Assembly: GCA_027320695.1 (NCBI GenBank)
Contig: DAHVKW010000004.1
Location: 1-39,283, forward strand
DNA: 39,283 nt
Reading direction: 5' to 3'
Source: Actinomycetota bacterium
GTDB taxonomy: Bacteria > Actinomycetota > Acidimicrobiia > Acidimicrobiales > Acidimicrobiaceae
Of the stretch, positions 19,951 through 27,403 are shown piece after piece. Both the position numbers and the translations under genes were made by a program. The notes under the pieces were generated by a model. The model was not told the origin of the DNA, ran no database searches, and worked only from the letters and a program-made list of their open reading frames with translations. Positions within the stretch are counted from its first letter, which is position 1, and each line of letters starts with the position of its first letter.

Positions 19951-21948
19951 ATGAGCAATGAGCCATTCGACTTTATTTACGAACGATGGGATGGAACTCA
20001 GAGTCCTGCCGACCTGAACGGCCAGGAGCTCTTTGATGAGATACGCGACTCTCTCTTATACCATGGAGATGTTTCCGCTGCTCTCAAGAAGCTGCTGAGC
20101 GAAGGCTTCAAGGATCGCCACGGCAACGTGACGAGCGGCCTCAAAGACATGGTGGAACGGTTAGCTCTGCGCAGACGGGAGATTCTGTCGCAGAATGATC
20201 CGACTGGAATTTTGCAGGAGATCTCGGATGCGCTTGACGAGATCGTCCAAACTGAGCAAGGCGCTGTTGATTCCAAGATGAAGGATCTGGGTGACAACAG
20301 CAACCCAGTTGCTCAACAGGCTAGAGACCGGTTGAGCAACAAAGGGCTTGAATTGTCCACCATGCCAAACAACCCGGTTTCGCGCATCCAGGCTTTGAAG
20401 GACTATGAATTTGAATCCCCTGAGGCAGCACAGGCGTTTCAGGATCTGATGGAGCGAGTGTCCCAGCAGCTGCTTGACAGCCTTTTCCATTCGATGAGAC
20501 GTGGTCTTGAGTCTCAGGACGAAGAAGCCATTAGTCAAATGCGCGAAATGCTTGCGGACCTGAACCGCCTGCTTTCCAACTTTCGCGAAGGCAAAGATAC
20601 CGATGCCGAATTCAACGAATTCATGCAAAAGTGGGGCAGCAAATTCCCTCCGGGAATCAATTCGGTTGAGGATTTAGCCCGCTTTCTAGCGGCGCAGATG
20701 CAGGCAACGTCGGCCATGTTGAACTCTCTCTCGCCGGAGCAAAGGCGGGAATTGATGGAACTATCGCAGGTTCTTCTGGACGATCTTGACTTGGGATGGC
20801 AGCTTAGCCAGTTGGGCGAGAATCTGGCACCCTTCATGGGTAACGGAACCCCCAGGTATGGCTTTTACGGTGATCAACCGATGAGTCTCGGCTCAGCCCC
20901 AGAAATCTTTTCGGAATTGGGTGAGTTGTCGGATCTCGAGTCGTTTTTGCGTCAGGTGTCATCGCCCGCTGATTTGGCTGATGTGGATTTGGAACAGCTT
21001 GAAAATACGTTAGGGAAGGGAGCTAGGGAGGCGCTTGAGCGTTTGGCAAAGGTTGCCGCTTCACTAGAAGAAGCTGGGCTGGTCGCTAACAATGATTCGA
21101 GAATCGTGCTCACACCCAAGGGAATGAGGCGCATCGGCGAGTCTGCCCTTTCTGAACTCTTCTCAAGAGGAGAGGATGCGCGTTTGGGCGATCATGCCTT
21201 GACTAGGAGCGGGATTGGAAATGATCTGGAGTTCGACAGCAAGGTTTACGAGTTCGGCGATCCGTTCAATCTGAATATCAACAAGACCATTCGCAATGCT
21301 CTTCTTAGATCTGGATCCCAAATTCCGCTAAAGATCACGCCGGCTGATTTTGAGATCGAAAAGACGGAGAAGCAGTCGCTTGCCTCCACGGTTCTGCTGC
21401 TCGACCTCTCCTTATCCATGCCATTAAGAGACAATTTTCTCACGGCGAAAAAGGTTGCGCTTGCCCTGCATTCCTTGATAAGCACGAAATATCCAAAGGA
21501 CTCGCTTGCCATTGTGGGATTTTCGGAGGTGGCCAGGCGGATAGAGCCTTATGCGCTGCCGGAGGTTTCTTGGGATTATGTTTATGGGACCAATATGGAG
21601 CACGCCCTGTTGATGGCACGCGAGATACTTCGGTTCGAGGATGGGCATAAACAGATAATCATGATTACCGATGGAGAACCGACCGCGCATATCTTACCTG
21701 ATGGGGAAGTATTTTTTAGCTATCCGTCAAGCCCAGAAACCATCGCAGCTACTCTCAAGGAGGTCATGCGCTGCACCAGAGAGGATATAACGATCAATAC
21801 TTTTGTTCTGGATGCCACGTGGGAACTGAAGAAGTTTATGGAGAAGTTCGCATCCATCAACAAAGGCAGAGTTTTCTACACCGATCCGGAGAACCTGGGA
21901 AAGTTTGTGCTAGTAGATTTTCTAGCCCATAGAAGCAAGGTAGTCTGA
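19951..21948 (+). CDS. VWA-domain protein, partner of the AAA+ ATPase
   Basis: A 665-residue soluble protein. The first 470 residues are helical and rich in Glu, Asp and Leu, without a domain I can name. The C-terminal third is a von Willebrand A domain. Its MIDAS metal site is visible: D485-L-S-L-S489 in VLLLDLSLSMPL, Thr in YGTNM, and Asp in IMITDGEPT. There is no signal peptide or membrane segment. It resembles ViaA, CobT/BchD-like and Rv0959-type proteins that work with a MoxR-family ATPase. It begins five bases after the ATPase gene, so the two are one unit. In such systems the VWA protein usually selects the substrate; what it is here is unknown. Confidence 0.85.
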   Translation: MSNEPFDFIYERWDGTQSPADLNGQELFDEIRDSLLYHGDVSAALKKLLSEGFKDRHGNVTSGLKDMVERLALRRREILSQNDPTGILQEISDALDEIVQTEQGAVDSKMKDLGDNSNPVAQQARDRLSNKGLELSTMPNNPVSRIQALKDYEFESPEAAQAFQDLMERVSQQLLDSLFHSMRRGLESQDEEAISQMREMLADLNRLLSNFREGKDTDAEFNEFMQKWGSKFPPGINSVEDLARFLAAQMQATSAMLNSLSPEQRRELMELSQVLLDDLDLGWQLSQLGENLAPFMGNGTPRYGFYGDQPMSLGSAPEIFSELGELSDLESFLRQVSSPADLADVDLEQLENTLGKGAREALERLAKVAASLEEAGLVANNDSRIVLTPKGMRRIGESALSELFSRGEDARLGDHALTRSGIGNDLEFDSKVYEFGDPFNLNINKTIRNALLRSGSQIPLKITPADFEIEKTEKQSLASTVLLLDLSLSMPLRDNFLTAKKVALALHSLISTKYPKDSLAIVGFSEVARRIEPYALPEVSWDYVYGTNMEHALLMAREILRFEDGHKQIIMITDGEPTAHILPDGEVFFSYPSSPETIAATLKEVMRCTREDITINTFVLDATWELKKFMEKFASINKGRVFYTDPENLGKFVLVDFLAHRSKVV

Positions 21949-22090
21949 AATTCCAGTTCAGTCCCGCCTGGAGTTAGAACCAGGCTGCCGCACTTGCCGC
22001 AGGCGCCAGCTGGGCATTCAGGCTACTCGTTATGCGCTTATGTTTCCGGTCTGTTTCATGGAAGTGCCTGGATTTACAATGATGTAACAA

Positions 22091-22107
22091 TCCTGACATA
22101 GTCAGGA
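22091..22107. promoter_or_regulatory. Palindrome in the amtB promoter region
   Basis: TCCTGAC-ATA-GTCAGGA is a perfect inverted repeat with 7-base arms, 56 bp upstream of the amtB ATG. A TTATAG element (22118-22123) downstream could be the -10, which would place the palindrome over the -35. It overlaps the stretch GTAACAATCCTGACA, which loosely resembles a GlnR-type half-site pair. A nitrogen-responsive repressor or activator site is the likely role, by position. Confidence 0.4.
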
Positions 22108-22163
22108 AACACTGCCCTTATAGCGTGATTTTCGAGCAGTCATCTATAAGGAGGTTGCAGTTC

Positions 22164-23531
22164 ATGCTAAATCCGTATCCCGCGTGGCTAAGTCCTGGGG
22201 ACAATGCCTGGCAGCTCTTGGCGGCGACTCTGGTCGGGCTTATGAGCATTCCAGGAATTGCGGTTCTGTATGGGGGTCTCGTTCATAAGAAATGGGTTGT
22301 GAACACTATGACGATGGCTTTCACGGCTTTCGCTTCAGTGCTCATAGTCTGGGTCCTATGGTCGTTCAAAATGTCATTTGGCGCTCCAATACATCTCGGT
22401 CCGGGCTTCTTTAGCCAGCTCATTGGACATCCCGGCCCGGTAATTGACCACCTTGGTGAACAGGCTCAGGCTAGCATTCCGTTACTCAACGGATCGATGC
22501 CGCAATTCCGCTTTCCGAGTTCCACACTCGTTTACTTCCAATTCGTATTTGCCGCAATTACGCCCCTGCTTTTCCTGGGCAGCGTACTTGGCCGAATGAG
22601 CTTCAAGGCGTGGGCTATTTTTGTCCCGCTTTGGACAACTTTTATCTATTCGGTCAACGCGTTCCTTATTTGGGGTGGCGGCTATTTTGCGGGGAAAGGT
22701 GCGGTTGACTACTCGGGCGGGTATGTGATTCACCTTGCGGCCGGGGTCTCCGGATTTGTGGCTGCCGCGGTCATTGGTCCGAGACTCAAAAGAGATCGGG
22801 AAACAACCACGCCTACCAACCTGCTGCTCGTCGCGGTTGGTGCTGGAATACTTTGGCTTGGTTGGAATGGTTTCAATGGCGGGGACCCGTATTTCGCAGG
22901 CGCGGATGCTGCAAGCGCGGTTTTGAACACAAACCTTGCTACTGCTGCAGCCCTGCTGACCTGGTTGTTTATGGACATGTGGTCTAAGCACCACAAGCCA
23001 GCTTTTCTAGGCGCGGTAAACGGCATGATCGTGGGATTGGTTGGCATTACGCCTGCGGCAGGATTCGTAAACGGTTGGGGCGCCCTCGCGATTGGGGTCA
23101 TAGGCTCGTTTGTGGTTTGGTTTGCATTCAACAAGCTTTCCACCAAGTGGATCTTCGCTAAGGTTGACGATGCCCTCGGAGTGGTCTATACCCACGGAAT
23201 TGCAGGACTCATGGGCGGCTTGATGACAGGGCTGTTTGCCGATCCGAAAATGATCGTATATTTGGGTTCAGGTAAAACCGCTGCGTCTTCGGTAAAGGGA
23301 CTGCTGTATGGCCATCCCTGGCAGGTTGTTCTTCAGCTGGAAGCCGCACTTTGGGTGATCGTCTTCAGCGGTATAGGTACTTTTATCTTGCTAAAGATCG
23401 TCAAGATATTTGTGCCTTTGAGATTTCCTGACGACGTACTGCAGATCGGCGATCTCGCTATTCATGGCGAGCAAGTCGAACCTACTGAGACCGCGCACAG
23501 GGTTCTTCCCGCTGCCTCGGGGGTTGATTGA
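22164..23531 (+). CDS. amtB: Ammonium transporter AmtB
   Basis: A 455-residue Amt/MEP/Rh ammonium channel with about 11 membrane spans. The two pore histidines are present, in GGYVIHLAAGVSG and VVYTHGIAGLMGG. GWNGFNGGDPY and the cytoplasmic C-terminal tail are also family-typical. The start is ATG 22164, preceded by AAGGAGG nine bases upstream; the longer frame from GTG 22125 adds 13 residues that include the ribosome site. In other bacteria it is blocked by GlnK-type PII proteins when ammonium is plentiful; two PII genes lie about 14 kb to the left on the other strand. It has its own palindrome-bearing promoter region and a terminator, so it is a single-gene unit. Confidence 0.96.
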   Translation: MLNPYPAWLSPGDNAWQLLAATLVGLMSIPGIAVLYGGLVHKKWVVNTMTMAFTAFASVLIVWVLWSFKMSFGAPIHLGPGFFSQLIGHPGPVIDHLGEQAQASIPLLNGSMPQFRFPSSTLVYFQFVFAAITPLLFLGSVLGRMSFKAWAIFVPLWTTFIYSVNAFLIWGGGYFAGKGAVDYSGGYVIHLAAGVSGFVAAAVIGPRLKRDRETTTPTNLLLVAVGAGILWLGWNGFNGGDPYFAGADAASAVLNTNLATAAALLTWLFMDMWSKHHKPAFLGAVNGMIVGLVGITPAAGFVNGWGALAIGVIGSFVVWFAFNKLSTKWIFAKVDDALGVVYTHGIAGLMGGLMTGLFADPKMIVYLGSGKTAASSVKGLLYGHPWQVVLQLEAALWVIVFSGIGTFILLKIVKIFVPLRFPDDVLQIGDLAIHGEQVEPTETAHRVLPAASGVD

Positions 23532-23593
23532 CAAGGGTATAGGTCAATCGTGACCGACCTGCAATCTCGTATTTCTCACTATAGCTAACAGCG

Positions 23594-23643
23594 AAAGGGA
23601 TGGGTTCTGGAATATATCTGGGACCCATCCCTTTGTCACTTGG
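23594..23643 (+). terminator. Terminator after amtB
   Basis: A perfect 12-bp stem (AAAGGGATGGGT, 23594-23605, with ACCCATCCCTTT, 23623-23634) and a 17-base loop, 62 bp after the amtB stop. The T's at the 3' side of the stem pair with upstream A's, and the following T content is only moderate. The next 300 bp to the whiB start contain no gene that I can support. Confidence 0.7.
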
Positions 23644-23941
23644 CAGAAGGAGAGCTGCTGATTGAAAAAAGATGATTTGGAACTCGTTGTCTCCGATTGA
23701 TGTTGCAGATATCCATCGCATGGGCGCGAAGGCGTTTGCCGTGAGAGTTTTCTGGAGAATCTCGCAAATCCGAGTATTTGAGTAAATAAACTTTGAACTT
23801 TTGAAAAACTGTCTGTAATGTAGCACTGGCGTGTATGGAGAAATAGGAAAAATTAAATTGCCTATTGCTCTTTTTCGATTCATATAGCATGATGCATATA
23901 GCGTAATTACACATGTGAAAGTTGGGGAAGGAGGTCGGCAA

Positions 23942-24220
23942 ATGGGGGAACTTGCCCGACTGAAGGAATACGCACTTGGCGATTGGCAGGAATTCGCTCA
24001 GTGTAGGGGACGGGATCCAGAGATTTTCTATCCGCAGCGGGGGGTTCCGACTGCGTCGGCGAAAACCTTATGCCGTGAGTGTCCAGTCAAGTTGGAGTGT
24101 CTTGAGCACGCGCTGGCAAACGAGGAGCGCTTCGGGATCTGGGGTGGTCTCAGTGAAAGAGAGCGAAAGAAACTGCATCGAGAACGCAGGCGGAAGCTTC
24201 AGGCAAATCCATTTTGCTAA
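23942..24220 (+). CDS. WhiB-family iron-sulfur regulator (copy 1)
   Basis: A 92-residue WhiB-like protein. The four cluster cysteines are C21, C44, C47 and C53 (spacing CxxCx5C), followed by the GIWGGLSERERKK turn and a basic C-terminal tail (RERRRKLQ) typical of DNA contact. WhiB proteins hold a [4Fe-4S] cluster and work with the main sigma factor. The start is ATG 23942, preceded by GGAAGGAGG; an in-frame GTG at 23915 would place that site inside the gene. It is followed by a strong terminator. Assignment to a particular WhiB subgroup is not safe from the sequence alone. Confidence 0.93.
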   Translation: MGELARLKEYALGDWQEFAQCRGRDPEIFYPQRGVPTASAKTLCRECPVKLECLEHALANEERFGIWGGLSERERKKLHRERRRKLQANPFC

Positions 24221-24225
24221 TTATC

Positions 24226-24259
24226 TCGGACCCTTCAACTTGGAGGGTCCGAATTTTTA
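24226..24259 (+). terminator. Strong terminator after whiB copy 1
   Basis: Stem TCGGACCCT/AGGGTCCGA extended through a T-G wobble and further C-G/A-T pairs toward a small loop, followed on the plus strand by ATTTTTAT. It starts five bases after the whiB stop. It overlaps the last codons of the convergent formimidoyltransferase gene. Confidence 0.88.
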
Positions 24260-25044
24260 TCAGCGGCTCTGACTTCGAGTGCTTTATCAAGGTCAAGGTC
24301 TAGGATATCCCAGAGCGCGGCCGGTGAGTTCTCGATTACTTTAAGTGGAGCTAATCCAACGAGTTCGCATCTCGAGACATGGGTAAGAGCTCTGACTGCT
24401 TCGTAAAATTCATGTATCCCATGATTAAAAGGATCAATTAGGTTTGCCGATACCTGAACTTCATTCCCCACCTGCAAACCTAACGTTCTAAAAAATGGCG
24501 AACGAACTTGTTTTGCTATTTCTTTGGCTTCAGCAAGGTCGGAGCCCGCTAGGTAGATGTTGTAGGCCACCAAGGGCTCACGAGCTCCAACTGCAACGGA
24601 ACCGTACTTTGGATGGGGTTCAGATGGACCAAAGTCCGGAGCCAGACCAACGAACGCCTCTCGTCTGATTTGCGGAAGAGTCCGGTTCGGCCCGTAAAGG
24701 AACGCGGGCACAGAATACTCTGCTGCGATAGTCTTAGCGAAATTATCCCGGGCCAAAATTGCATGGCCAATTTCCGAATTGCCAATCGGAACGAACGGCA
24801 CTACGTCAACTACACCGATTCTGGGATGCACCCCCAGGTGATTTCTCAGATCGAGGAGTTGGAATGCTTTTCTGACCAGATTCAATGAATCTTCGTAGAC
24901 ATTGGTACCGTAGAGAGTAAATACCGATCGATTGTGAAACTTGTCCGAATGCATATCGAGCAGGCTCGTTCCGGCCGCATGTCCCAGTTCTGCTAGGCAC
25001 GAGAAGTCGCTTCCTTCGCTTATATTGATTACTGATTCCAACAA
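24235..25044 (-). CDS. ftcD: Glutamate formimidoyltransferase (single domain)
   Basis: A protein of about 269 residues matching the formiminotransferase domain of FtcD, which moves a formimino (or formyl) group between glutamate and THF. The N-terminus ESVINISEG corresponds to the usual ECVPNFSEG. The catalytic His73 is in NHLGVHPRIGVVDVVPFVPI, and YGPNRTLPQIRR and the C-terminal VQVSANLIDPF are family-typical. No cyclodeaminase domain follows. The start is unclear: TTG at 25044 or the next TTG at 25041 gives the family N-terminus, and no good ribosome site is seen. It lies 52 bp downstream of the second whiB on the same strand. No histidine-degradation genes are nearby, so its role may be folate balance. 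Confidence 0.85.
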   Translation of the reverse strand: MLESVINISEGSDFSCLAELGHAAGTSLLDMHSDKFHNRSVFTLYGTNVYEDSLNLVRKAFQLLDLRNHLGVHPRIGVVDVVPFVPIGNSEIGHAILARDNFAKTIAAEYSVPAFLYGPNRTLPQIRREAFVGLAPDFGPSEPHPKYGSVAVGAREPLVAYNIYLAGSDLAEAKEIAKQVRSPFFRTLGLQVGNEVQVSANLIDPFNHGIHEFYEAVRALTHVSRCELVGLAPLKVIENSPAALWDILDLDLDKALEVRAADKNSDPPS

Positions 25045-25096
25045 GGCTGCGAACCCACGCCCATTCCAGTGATTAAATGTTTACAGAATCACTTTA

Positions 25097-25339
25097 TTAT
25101 GGCGCTTCGGCTTTAGCTAATCTCCTCGCCCTGGCTATTCTTCTGCGCTCTCGTTCGGAAGCGCCGCCCCAGACGCCGTGGTCGATGTGATTCGCAATCG
25201 CATATTCCAGGCATGTTGACTTAACCTTGCATGTCACGCATATTTTCTTGGCAACTTCTACGCCAACTCCGTCGCTCGGAAAGAAAAGCTCAGGAGGAAG
25301 TTCTGTACATTTTCCTTTTGCCATCCAGCTGGTATCCAT
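25097..25339 (-). CDS. WhiB-family iron-sulfur regulator (copy 2)
   Basis: An 80-residue WhiB-like protein with cluster cysteines C11, C34, C37 and C43, the GVWGGASERERRR motif and a basic tail (ARARRLAKA). The start is ATG 25339, preceded by GGAGGATAG. It is quite different from copy 1 outside the shared motif, so it is not a recent duplicate. The formimidoyltransferase gene follows on the same strand. The 425-bp upstream region is shared with the divergent mannosyltransferase gene. Confidence 0.93.
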   Translation of the reverse strand: MDTSWMAKGKCTELPPELFFPSDGVGVEVAKKICVTCKVKSTCLEYAIANHIDHGVWGGASERERRRIARARRLAKAEAP

Positions 25340-25764
25340 GGCCTATCCTCCACGACTCTCATATCACTCTCACATAAATCTGTAGCTTGCCGCACCGATC
25401 TTTTCGCGGATATCGAGTTTGATTGATATCGGTAGAAATCCCTGATTCATTTCAGGTGTTTTTGTATGGCCCTGTTTTTGCTAGGACCAAAACCGACATG
25501 CTGGTGTCGCGACCGCGTGAGAGACATTTAGTGCGAGTAACGTAAGCTGCTGTTTAGATATATGTAAGTTGCTGATTAACGTACTTTGCCTTTATAAGAT
25601 TCAACTGAAACCCGCACCCAATTATTCCTTGTTCTAAGGCCTTTGGAAGACTGGTATTTTTTGGATCCTCTCCGCGGCTAGAGCCACGGATAGTCCGTCC
25701 CAGAACCAAGCGCGGCAAATTAATTTATTCAGTCGAAAGTCACGTTTTATAAGCTAAGTTTGCT
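25340..25764. promoter_or_regulatory. Divergent control region, whiB copy 2 / mannosyltransferase
   Basis: This 425-bp gap has no gene. A 15-base element occurs twice in the same direction, GTAAGCTGCTGTTTA (25542-25556) and GTAAGTTGCTGATTA (25564-25578), 22 bp apart or two helical turns. A likely rightward promoter overlaps the second copy: TTGCTG (25569-25574), 18 bp, TATAAG (25593-25598). The 5' leader that would follow contains a near-perfect inverted repeat, TCCGCGGCTAGAGCCACGGA (25671-25690). The repeats look like sites for an activator that binds next to RNA polymerase. Confidence 0.4.
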
Positions 25765-27030
25765 GTGTCGATCTTGAGCTTAGCCGCCAGGAAAGGTCAG
25801 CCAAATAGAGCAATGGGAGGGTCCGAACTTTCAGATGGCGCGGAGATGAAGGAACCATCCTCAATGGAAGCTGTCATTGATCCAGAATCCAAAGCGTCAG
25901 CCTGGGGGTTCGCAAGCCTTGCAAGCGATACCAGGGATTGTCACGCTTCTGGAAGAAACTTCATCCCAGTTCTGGGACTCTATATAGCCATAAGGGCGGC
26001 TTTGTTCCTGTGCAATATTCTTGCAGCGGTGATCACCAGGGCGCCAAATTGGTTGGGACCCTTCTCCGCTTGGGACGGGCACTGGTATATTCAGGTGGCT
26101 CGATCGTGGTATGGCGCACCTGGACTCAGTTCCGGGCAGCTGACCTATGCTCCAGGTGGTTTCGAGCCCGGGTGGCCCGCATTGATAAAGTTCGGGAGTT
26201 TCTTTGGCCTGAGTTATCCCGGATCCGCCTTTCTCATGTCCGTCATCGCGGGAGCAGCCACAGCCTACGCAATCTGGCTGCTTAGTCTGGAGCTGGTTCC
26301 AGAACACTCGGCAATGGCCGCTTCGGCAGCGCTGATGTTTCCCGGGTCCGCCTTCGCCTTTGGCATCGCCTATTCGGAGGTTCTTAGCATTGGCTGCGTC
26401 GCTGCGGCCCTATTCCTTATTTTGCGTCGGAAGTGGGTTTGGGCCGGTGTCGCTGGCATGATTGCCACGGGCACTAGCTCGCTTGCCATAGTGCTTCCGC
26501 TGGTATTTGCTGTCGAGGCGCTGCTTGCAATTAGAAATCGCCGGGAGTTCGGATCAATCTGGGCTGTCGTACTGTCTCCGTTGGGATTTATTGGATTCGC
26601 GGCCTATCTGGGCTACCATTCCGGCAGTCCTTTTTACTGGTGGAAGCTTCAGGGAACTGCGTGGGGAGCACGTATTGAACTTGGCTTCATATTTCACTGG
26701 ATCGTGTCCGGAGCGGGCTCTGGATGGGGCGTGTATTGGATAGCGATGGCAGGGCTCATAGTTTTGGCCTATCTAATTGTCAGCGTCATTCGTTCCAATT
26801 GTCCTGTCGGAGTGAAGGTCTACTGTGCGGCGGTGGGGGTAATGCTGCTGATAAATCCAGCTTTAGGCCCTAAGCCGAGATTCCTTTTCTGGCTTTTTCC
26901 TTCTCTCTTTTTGTTGCCGCGGAATCTAAGCCCAAAGATATTTAGCCTGCTGCTGATATTCATGGCATTCTTGCTGCCTGTAGTCGCGATAGCATACACG
27001 ACGATTGGAAACGTAGTCGCCCAGCCATAG
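25765..27030 (+). CDS. PIG-V-like membrane mannosyltransferase
   Basis: A multi-pass membrane protein of up to 421 residues. A cytoplasmic N-terminus of about 65 residues precedes the first span. The first outside loop carries AWDGHWYIQVARSWYG (residues 102-117), the WDxxWY motif of PIG-V/GPI-mannosyltransferase II-like enzymes and other GT-C glycosyltransferases. These use lipid-linked sugars on the outer face of the membrane. About 8-10 hydrophobic segments follow, with a C-terminal LLPVVAIAYTTIG span. The start is uncertain: GTG 25765 is the longest, while ATG 25864, behind GAAGGAA, is a good alternative. Substrate and acceptor are unknown; no other sugar genes are adjacent. Confidence 0.72.
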   Translation: MSILSLAARKGQPNRAMGGSELSDGAEMKEPSSMEAVIDPESKASAWGFASLASDTRDCHASGRNFIPVLGLYIAIRAALFLCNILAAVITRAPNWLGPFSAWDGHWYIQVARSWYGAPGLSSGQLTYAPGGFEPGWPALIKFGSFFGLSYPGSAFLMSVIAGAATAYAIWLLSLELVPEHSAMAASAALMFPGSAFAFGIAYSEVLSIGCVAAALFLILRRKWVWAGVAGMIATGTSSLAIVLPLVFAVEALLAIRNRREFGSIWAVVLSPLGFIGFAAYLGYHSGSPFYWWKLQGTAWGARIELGFIFHWIVSGAGSGWGVYWIAMAGLIVLAYLIVSVIRSNCPVGVKVYCAAVGVMLLINPALGPKPRFLFWLFPSLFLLPRNLSPKIFSLLLIFMAFLLPVVAIAYTTIGNVVAQP

Positions 27031-27112
27031 TTCGCGGCTAAGTTGCGAACTACCTCAATTTACGAATCGTCACATATTCTTTTACGTAGACAAAAACTAA
27101 GGAGCATGGATT

Positions 27113-27388
27113 ATGCCAGGCGATTCCCAATCCGAAAATATACCGGCAGCCAGAATAAGAGTTTCCTATCTCGGGCCCGTTGCGCCGCATTGGGAAGTGG
27201 TAGGAGTAAGTGGGGACCGTTCGGTTATCGAAGATTTTCGCCAGAGGGTCAATGCCAGACTCCTACTTTTGCCTCCTCATGATCCGCAGTTCAAGCGCAA
27301 CAGAGAAAGAATCGTTCGTGATGCCGAGCGTGAAAATATCCTGCTCGATTGGGAGCTTGGCGTGGGGGCTGACACGTCGGAATTCTAA
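27113..27388 (+). CDS. Conserved-looking small protein of unknown function
   Basis: A 91-residue soluble protein with no motif that I recognise. It has a strong ribosome site (AAGGAG, about nine bases before ATG 27113). The amino-acid make-up is normal, with charged helices (RERIVRDAEREN) and the start ARIRVSYLGPVAPHWEVVG, which looks like a beta-strand pair. It follows the mannosyltransferase gene by 82 bp and is convergent with the DUF2342 gene, 15 bp from its end. I judge it a real gene because of the ribosome site, but cannot assign a function. Confidence 0.65.
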   Translation: MPGDSQSENIPAARIRVSYLGPVAPHWEVVGVSGDRSVIEDFRQRVNARLLLLPPHDPQFKRNRERIVRDAERENILLDWELGVGADTSEF

Positions 27389-27403
27389 CCGGCGCGGGTA
27401 TGG

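Noticed and set aside
22482-22994. 170-residue minus-strand open frame opposite amtB
   Set aside because: It is antisense to a certain transporter gene and has non-protein-like composition.
23482-23883. 133-residue minus-strand frame between amtB and whiB
   Set aside because: It overlaps the amtB end and its terminator. The product has no motif and there is no ribosome site.
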